Below, piece after piece: positions 6,992-11,056 of a stretch of DNA of 11,056 nt (positions are counted from its first letter, which is position 1; each line of letters opens with the position of its first letter). Below the pieces are notes generated by a model. The model saw nothing but the letters and a program-made list of their open reading frames with translations. It was not told where the DNA came from and did no database searches. Position numbers and translations under genes: made by a program. The stretch comes from Opitutaceae bacterium (GTDB lineage Bacteria; Verrucomicrobiota; Verrucomicrobiia; Opitutales; Opitutaceae). The stretch is taken from contig SXZN01000079.1 in assembly GCA_005787865.1 (NCBI GenBank), positions 1-11,056 on the forward strand, given 5' to 3'.

Positions 6992-8350
6992 TTAATATAC
7001 TCGGTAGGCTTTGCTGACGAAGCGATCGGCGGAGGGCAAATTACTGCAGAGCATGCGGGCTGAATTCCACTGAATCGGCTGGCCGGCGCGTATCGCCACA
7101 TTTCCGAGGAGACAGAATTCCGTCAGATCAACCGCGTGATCGACAAAGTTAGAGCCTGGCGCGGGACCCTGGCCTTTGCAGGCGGCGATCCATTCGCTAT
7201 GCGGATTGGATTTGGGGACGCGGGGAATCACACGTTTGGGCCGATCGGTAAATGCTTTCATGCGCGACTCAGGCAGCAGGCGCGGAGCGGCGTTGTAATC
7301 ATCGGGGTTAATCAGCACGCCTTTATCGCCGTAATAAATAGACCCGCCGCTGGGCAATTTACCGTCAGCACCGAGCTCAGCCGGCACGGGCGGCTTGTGG
7401 TTGCCGTCGTACCAGACCACCTTAACGGGAGCACGCTGGCCGCGTTGCGGAAATTGGTAGGTGACGATTGAAGCTGTGGGCGCGATCACAGCGCTCCCGC
7501 CTTCGCTGGTGGCGCTGATGCTAACATCGCCGCGAAGATCGAGAGTCCAGAAAGCGGCATCCATAATATGGCAGCCCATATCACCGAGTGCACCGCAGCC
7601 ATAATCCCAATAGCCGCGCCATTTGAAGGGGGCGATGGTGCTGTTGTAGCCGCGTTCGGGGGCGACGCCTAACCAGAGATTCCAATCCATGGTGTCGGGC
7701 GCCGGCTGCGCTGCGGGCAGGGGAATGCCCTGCGGCCAAACGGGACGGTTGGTCCAGAAATGTACTTCACGCACGGTGCCGATCACGCCGGCCTCGATCC
7801 ATTCCTTGGTTAGGCGGGTGCCTTCGTTGGCGTGGCCTTGATTGCCCATTTGGGTTACCACCCCGTGTTTAGCCGCGGCGGCTTTGAGGATCCGCGCCTC
7901 CGCGATTGTGTGGGTCAGCGGCTTTTGAACGTAAACATGTTTACCCATTTCGATCGCCATTAAGGCTACCGGGAAATGCATGTGATCAGGCGTGGAGACG
8001 GTGACAGCGTCGATGCGGTCACCCATTTCCGTCAGCATCTGCCGAAAGTCGCGGTAGCGAGGGACGAGCGGCAGTTCTGCAAAAGCCGCGCGGCCTCGGG
8101 CAAAATCCACATCGCAGAGGGTCACGATATCTTCGCCGAGGCAGGCCATGGTATCGCTGTAGCCTTTGCCATCGATCCCGACGCAGGCCACGCGTAATTT
8201 GCGGCCGCTGGTCACTAAATTTTTAAAACGAGTCGGAGCATTGGCCTCCGCGGTGAAGCCACGAGGGGCGAGGCCTGCCGCGAGGGCGGCGAGCGAGGCG
8301 GTTTTCAGAAAGCGACGACGGGTGACGGGATGTGGCGGGGGAATATTCAT
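6992..8350 (-). CDS. Tat-exported Gfo/Idh/MocA family oxidoreductase (copy A)
   Basis: This encodes 452 residues from the ATG at 8350. The Tat signal TRRRFLK (10-16) is near-consensus, followed by the hydrophobic stretch SLAALAAGLAP (19-29). The Rossmann region reads VACVGIDGKG (54-63), so the second glycine of GxGxxG is aspartate. CDVD (79-82) and STPDHMH (119-125) follow. The EKP motif is QKP (142-144), retaining the lysine. Downstream are QMGNQGH (167-173), TKEWIEAGVIG (181-191) and GALGDMGCHIMD (253-264). This QKP form is familiar from planctomycete/verrucomicrobial exported oxidoreductases, so it need not mean loss of activity. Predicted role: redox at a sugar hydroxyl/keto group in the periplasm, probably with bound NAD(P). 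It is a paralog of copy B and the first gene after the 298-bp non-coding stretch, hence the likely first gene of the unit running leftward. No Shine-Dalgarno sequence is seen; TTTAAT lies 6 bp before the start codon. Confidence 0.92.
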   Translation of the reverse strand: MNIPPPHPVTRRRFLKTASLAALAAGLAPRGFTAEANAPTRFKNLVTSGRKLRVACVGIDGKGYSDTMACLGEDIVTLCDVDFARGRAAFAELPLVPRYRDFRQMLTEMGDRIDAVTVSTPDHMHFPVALMAIEMGKHVYVQKPLTHTIAEARILKAAAAKHGVVTQMGNQGHANEGTRLTKEWIEAGVIGTVREVHFWTNRPVWPQGIPLPAAQPAPDTMDWNLWLGVAPERGYNSTIAPFKWRGYWDYGCGALGDMGCHIMDAAFWTLDLRGDVSISATSEGGSAVIAPTASIVTYQFPQRGQRAPVKVVWYDGNHKPPVPAELGADGKLPSGGSIYYGDKGVLINPDDYNAAPRLLPESRMKAFTDRPKRVIPRVPKSNPHSEWIAACKGQGPAPGSNFVDHAVDLTEFCLLGNVAIRAGQPIQWNSARMLCSNLPSADRFVSKAYRVY

Positions 8351-8379
8351 GGGGGATTAAAGGTAGATCACGTTAGCCG

Positions 8380-8418
8380 GCTGCGGGGAAGGCATTGGGT
8401 AGAGCAAGCTGCGGGGAA
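8380..8418 (-). repeat. Pair of perfect 11-bp direct repeats upstream of copy A
   Basis: GCTGCGGGGAA occurs at 8380-8390 and again at 8408-8418, 28 bp apart start to start; read on the coding strand it is TTCCCCGCAGC. The pair sits 30-68 bp before the ATG at 8350 and just downstream of the candidate -10 box. That is the position expected of a repressor operator or of a paired activator site for another promoter. No third copy was noticed in the window. Confidence 0.4.
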
Positions 8419-8419
8419 T

Positions 8420-8448
8420 AAATTACATCAGAGGCCGCGCTGCGCCAA
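8420..8448 (-). promoter_or_regulatory. Weak sigma70-like promoter candidate for the leftward cluster
   Basis: On the minus strand, TTGGCG (8448-8443) and TAATTT (8425-8420) are separated by 17 bp, with 4/6 and 3/6 matches to the -35 and -10 consensus. Transcription would start near 8412 and give a leader of about 60 bases before copy A. The optimal spacing and location favour it, but the boxes are weak and verrucomicrobial promoters may differ. An alternative is TTGCAC followed after 18 bp by TAAATA further upstream. Confidence 0.22.
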
Positions 8449-8648
8449 TGAGGCTAGTGGTTTTAGGATGGAGAAATTCGGCTGATTAAGCGTGCTGACT
8501 CGGCGCGGACATCGAGGGGGGTAAAAAAATTGCAGCCAGAATATTTAGATGTCAGGTGGCAATTTGTGCAAGCGTTACAACCACCCTGCGAGCTCAAGCT
8601 TAGCTCGGTTGCGTTGACTGGTCCGCGTTTGGCGCGGGAGCAGTGGGC

Positions 8649-9536
8649 TTAATCCTGCGCTGCTGGTTCGATCTGCGCGATGACAGGATCTGCTGGCGTG
8701 CCGAATAGCCACAGGTGGCGGAGCGAAGGTAATTTCTTCAAGGCAGTCGCGGCCGTTTTATCAGTGGCGGTACTGGTCAAATTGAGCACCGCCAGATTTT
8801 TAAGCTGATGAAGTGCGGTTAAGCCGCCCGGGGTTATGGCGGTTTGGGTCAGGTCGAGGATCTGCAGGTTTTCGCAAAGTGCGAGCGAGGCCAGCCCAGC
8901 ATCGGTGATTTTAGTGCGCGCTAATTCTGCTTCGACGATCAAATCAGCGAAGGGCTTGAGTTGGGCTAGGACCGCATCGTTACATTGCGTGGGTGCGCTG
9001 GCCGTGCGCAGCACAAGACCATCGGTGGGCACAATTGAGCGTGGGACTAGGCGAAGACCAAGTTTCTGGGCCAAGGCCGTGGCGGCGGCGAGCCGCGGGC
9101 GATAATCCGGCGCGGCCAGTGGGGCGACGAGCGAGCGAGCGAGCGCGGGAGCATCGAAGGGCTCAGTTGCAGGGGCCCCAGCAGCGATCCATTTTTCCAG
9201 CAGCGTGATATCCGCGGAACTCAGGAGCGGCTTGCCGTCGGTCGGCATGACCTCATCGTCGCTTGCTGGTAAAGTAATCCGCCGGTGAAGTTCGCTGGCG
9301 GTAAAATCGCTCGCCTTAACCACCGGCCGGTCATCGCTCCCGCGCATGATGTGCGCAATGGTGTCGAGGCGGAGGCCACCTTTTTGTTTATTCTCGCCGT
9401 GACAACTGGTGCAATTTTTCTCGAGGACGGGGGCCACGCGGCTCGCAAATGTGGCCGGTTCCGCCTCCGACCGTGGGTTAAAGGCTAATAACGTGAGCGC
9501 AGTGCCGAGGGTTAAGAATTTAGAGTAAAATATCAC
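8649..9536 (-). CDS. Exported planctomycete-type cytochrome c with a C-terminal leucine-rich-repeat region
   Basis: From the GTG at 9536 this encodes 295 residues. The signal peptide is YSK, then the hydrophobic run FLTLGTALTLLAF (7-19), with cleavage near RSEA (22-25). The haem-binding motif CTSCH (42-46) is followed by GENKQKGGLRLD (47-58) and MPTDGKP (97-103), whose Met97 is the likely distal ligand; this is the PSCyt1 (planctomycete cytochrome c) pattern. After a linker, about 190-290 shows leucine-rich repeats: TKITDAGLASLA, LQILDLTQTAITPGGL, LAVLNLTST, LRHLWLFGT. It probably transfers electrons or binds a partner outside the cytoplasm; no catalytic domain is present. It overlaps the DUF1501 gene by 17 bp, so the two are likely translated together. 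The frame also opens at TTG 9614 and TTG 9557, but these lengthen the overlap. No Shine-Dalgarno motif resolves the start. Confidence 0.85.
   Translation of the reverse strand: MIFYSKFLTLGTALTLLAFNPRSEAEPATFASRVAPVLEKNCTSCHGENKQKGGLRLDTIAHIMRGSDDRPVVKASDFTASELHRRITLPASDDEVMPTDGKPLLSSADITLLEKWIAAGAPATEPFDAPALARSLVAPLAAPDYRPRLAAATALAQKLGLRLVPRSIVPTDGLVLRTASAPTQCNDAVLAQLKPFADLIVEAELARTKITDAGLASLALCENLQILDLTQTAITPGGLTALHQLKNLAVLNLTSTATDKTAATALKKLPSLRHLWLFGTPADPVIAQIEPAAQD
9128..9145 (-). repeat. Tetranucleotide tandem repeat (CGAG, 4.5 copies) inside the cytochrome gene
   Basis: Four complete CGAG units (9128-9143) plus CG form an 18-bp perfect tandem repeat in the linker between the haem and leucine-rich regions, encoding about ALARSL. 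A gain or loss of one unit would shift the frame. It may simply reflect biased codon use for alanine, arginine and serine in GC-rich DNA. Confidence 0.6.
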
Positions 9537-11056
9537 GAATGACGCGGGCGGGTACAACGCCGGTAAGTTTTTGTTCCAAGCCTTGGAATTTGTGGGTGAG
9601 GCGTTCGTGATCAAAACCGAATTGATGCAACAGGGTCGCGTGCAGATCGCGAATGTGCACGGGATCCTTGGCGATATTGTAGGAGAAATCGTCCGTCTCG
9701 CCGTAGGAGATACCGGGCTTTACGCCACCGCCGGCCAGCCACATGCTGAAGCAGCGGGGGTGGTGATCGCGACCGTAGTCCTGGGGTTTCAGGGCGCCTT
9801 GCGAGTAGACGGTGCGGCCAAATTCTCCGCCCCAAATGACGAGGGTGTCATCCAGCATTCCACGGCGTTTGAGGTCGGCGATTAGGCCTTGAGTGGGTCG
9901 GTCAGAATCTTCCGCCAAAATTTTAATGTTGGTGGGGAGATTGTTGTGCTGGTCCCAACTGCGGAGGAAGACTTGGGAGAAGCGCACGCCGCGTTCGGCG
10001 AGGCGGCGAGCCATGAGACAGTTGTAAGCAAAGGTGCCGGGTTCTTTGGCTTTCGGTCCATAAAGATCCCAAGTGGAAGACGGCTCGTCCGAAAAATTGG
10101 TTAATTCTGGCACCGAGGTCTGCATCCGAAAAGCCATTTCATATTGGCTGATGCGGGCATTGATCTCCGGATCACCGACGCGATCAAAAAGTTGCTGATT
10201 AAGGTCATTCACGCCGTCGATCATCGCGCGGCGTACGGAGCGGTCGACGCCCGGGGGGTCTTTGAGGTGGAGCACGGGGTTACCGCCGGAGCGCAGCGCG
10301 ACCGCCGCATGCTCGGGGGAGAGGAACCCGGAAGACCACAGTCGATTCGAAAGCGCTTGGACATTTACCTGGATCGGCATCTTCGAAATCATGACCACAA
10401 AGGTGGGCAATTCATCGTTAATGGCGCCGAGTCCGTAAGAGAGCCAAGCTCCGACCGAAGGTTTGCCTGGAAACATATTCCCCGTGGTGATCGAGAGAAT
10501 GGCCGGCTCGTGATTAATGGCTTCCGTGTGCAGTGATTTGATCACGCATAGTTCATCAGAAACTTTCGCGGTATAGGGGAATAGTTCGGAGCACCAGCGA
10601 CCCGCTTGGCCGTGTTGGGCAAATTTATAAAAACTAGGGGCGACGGGAAAACGGGTTTGGCTCGCCGTCATGCCGGTGAGTTGCTGGCCACCGCGAATCG
10701 ATTCTGGCAGGTCTTGATTAAACATGCTCGAGAGCCCGGGTTTGTAATCCCACGTTTCAAATTGGGAAGGCGCTCCCGCCATGAAAAGATAGATGGCCCG
10801 TTTGGCCTTGGGGGCGAAATGCGGGAGGAGCGGGGCGGATGATGATTCGTTGGCCAAGGCCCGCGGTAAGCTGCGACCGAGGATGCTGGCGAGACCGGCC
10901 CAAGCGAGGGCCTTGGCGCCCCGGCCGAGAAAGTGGCGCCGGGTTTCTAAATTTAGCCATTCCTGTTTTAGGCCGAGCGGGATGTTGGGTAGATCCCAAA
11001 TGGTGGGATGTTCCCCGCCATGATCGGAGCAGAGGTCAGGTTTTAGAGGGTGAGGC
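9520..11056 (-). CDS. DUF1501 family protein with a Tat motif, N-terminus beyond the window
   Basis: The frame is open from the right edge; 511 residues are visible before the TAA at 9522-9520. A twin-arginine motif TRRHFLGR (10944-10921) precedes a moderately hydrophobic stretch (AKALAWAGLASILG), then the DUF1501 domain. Its landmarks are FMAGAPSQFETWDYKP, the signature GEFGRT (9828-9811) and GRDHHP (9774-9757), followed by MWLAGGGVKPG. DUF1501 proteins are related to the sulfatase/alkaline-phosphatase superfamily. They are abundant in Planctomycetota and Verrucomicrobiota, often beside PSD1/PSCyt1 proteins, and their biochemical role is undefined. The neighbouring cytochrome gene overlaps the 3' end, fitting that association. 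The 37 codons between the edge and the Tat motif contain no ATG, GTG or TTG, so the start lies outside or is unusual. The TTG at 10857 would delete the Tat signal and is rejected. Family assignment is firm. Confidence 0.92.
   Translation of the reverse strand, partial: PHPLKPDLCSDHGGEHPTIWDLPNIPLGLKQEWLNLETRRHFLGRGAKALAWAGLASILGRSLPRALANESSSAPLLPHFAPKAKRAIYLFMAGAPSQFETWDYKPGLSSMFNQDLPESIRGGQQLTGMTASQTRFPVAPSFYKFAQHGQAGRWCSELFPYTAKVSDELCVIKSLHTEAINHEPAILSITTGNMFPGKPSVGAWLSYGLGAINDELPTFVVMISKMPIQVNVQALSNRLWSSGFLSPEHAAVALRSGGNPVLHLKDPPGVDRSVRRAMIDGVNDLNQQLFDRVGDPEINARISQYEMAFRMQTSVPELTNFSDEPSSTWDLYGPKAKEPGTFAYNCLMARRLAERGVRFSQVFLRSWDQHNNLPTNIKILAEDSDRPTQGLIADLKRRGMLDDTLVIWGGEFGRTVYSQGALKPQDYGRDHHPRCFSMWLAGGGVKPGISYGETDDFSYNIAKDPVHIRDLHATLLHQFGFDHERLTHKFQGLEQKLTGVVPARVIRDILL

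Larger units (their letters stand above)
8351..8648. other. Non-coding stretch upstream of the oxidoreductase cluster
   Basis: No convincing reading frame was found on either strand in these 298 bases. The stretch lies between the stop of the cytochrome gene and the start of copy A, so it is the natural place for a terminator and for the promoter of the leftward cluster. It holds a candidate promoter (8420-8448), an 11-bp direct repeat (8380-8418), a small GC hairpin (8623-8637) and an A7 run (8523-8529). None of these forms a textbook rho-independent terminator. Confidence 0.7.

Noticed and set aside
6992..8350. Copy A treated as a dead enzyme because of QKP and GxDGxG
   Set aside because: The lysine and the C-terminal histidine/aspartate motifs remain, and the QKP form is familiar in this exported subfamily, so inactivity cannot be claimed.
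8523..8529. A7 run (T7 on the transcribed strand) as part of a terminator
   Set aside because: No stable GC-rich stem lies immediately before it on the minus strand.
8623..8637. Hairpin CCGCG-TTTGG-CGCGG after the cytochrome stop, considered as a terminator
   Set aside because: The stem is only 5 bp and no U-tract follows in the direction of transcription, so it does not meet the usual intrinsic-terminator pattern.
10144..10536. 130-codon plus-strand frame
   Set aside because: It is antisense to the DUF1501 domain, which is unambiguous on the minus strand.

Overview
All genes read on the minus strand, so the biological order runs from the right end of the window to the left. The gene content points to a Verrucomicrobiota-type bacterium, possibly from the Opitutaceae, or to a planctomycete relative. 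The indicators are a DUF1501 protein next to a planctomycete-type cytochrome c, several Tat-exported Gfo/Idh/MocA oxidoreductases, a DUF1080 domain, and an Agl23-like (TIGR03663-type) membrane glycosyltransferase. The lineage is inferred from families only; there is no rRNA or other marker here.

Layout in transcription order. (1) 11056-9520: the C-terminal part of a DUF1501 protein with a Tat motif, cut by the window edge, overlapping (2) 9536-8649: an exported c-type cytochrome with a short leucine-rich-repeat tail. (3) 8648-8351: about 300 bases with no gene. It holds a weak candidate promoter and a perfect 11-bp direct repeat just before the next start. (4) 8350-6992: Tat-exported Gfo/Idh/MocA oxidoreductase A. 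(5) 6968-5451: a lipoprotein fusing a TIM-barrel sugar isomerase/epimerase-like domain to a DUF1080 (3-keto-glycoside hydrolase/lyase type) domain. (6) An 89-bp gap with two dyad symmetries. (7) 5361-3964: Tat-exported oxidoreductase B, a close paralog of A. (8) 3958-3425: a DoxX-family membrane protein. (9) 3416-2070: Tat-exported oxidoreductase C, more divergent. (10) 2062-1406: a secreted discoidin (F5/8 type C)-like protein. (11) 1491 to beyond position 1: an Agl23-like polytopic membrane protein, cut by the left edge.

Genes 4 to 11 look like one transcription unit; several junctions are only 5 to 23 bp or overlap. The most economical reading of genes 4, 5, 7, 8 and 9 is an envelope-located oxidative sugar pathway. 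Exported Gfo/Idh/MocA enzymes with bound nicotinamide would oxidise a sugar ring hydroxyl to a keto group. The TIM-barrel/DUF1080 lipoprotein would cleave and rearrange the keto-glycoside, and DoxX or cytochrome components could help dispose of electrons. The families are seen in the sequence; the pathway and its substrate are inferred. No mobile element, CRISPR array, tRNA or rRNA was seen, and no credible plus-strand gene.
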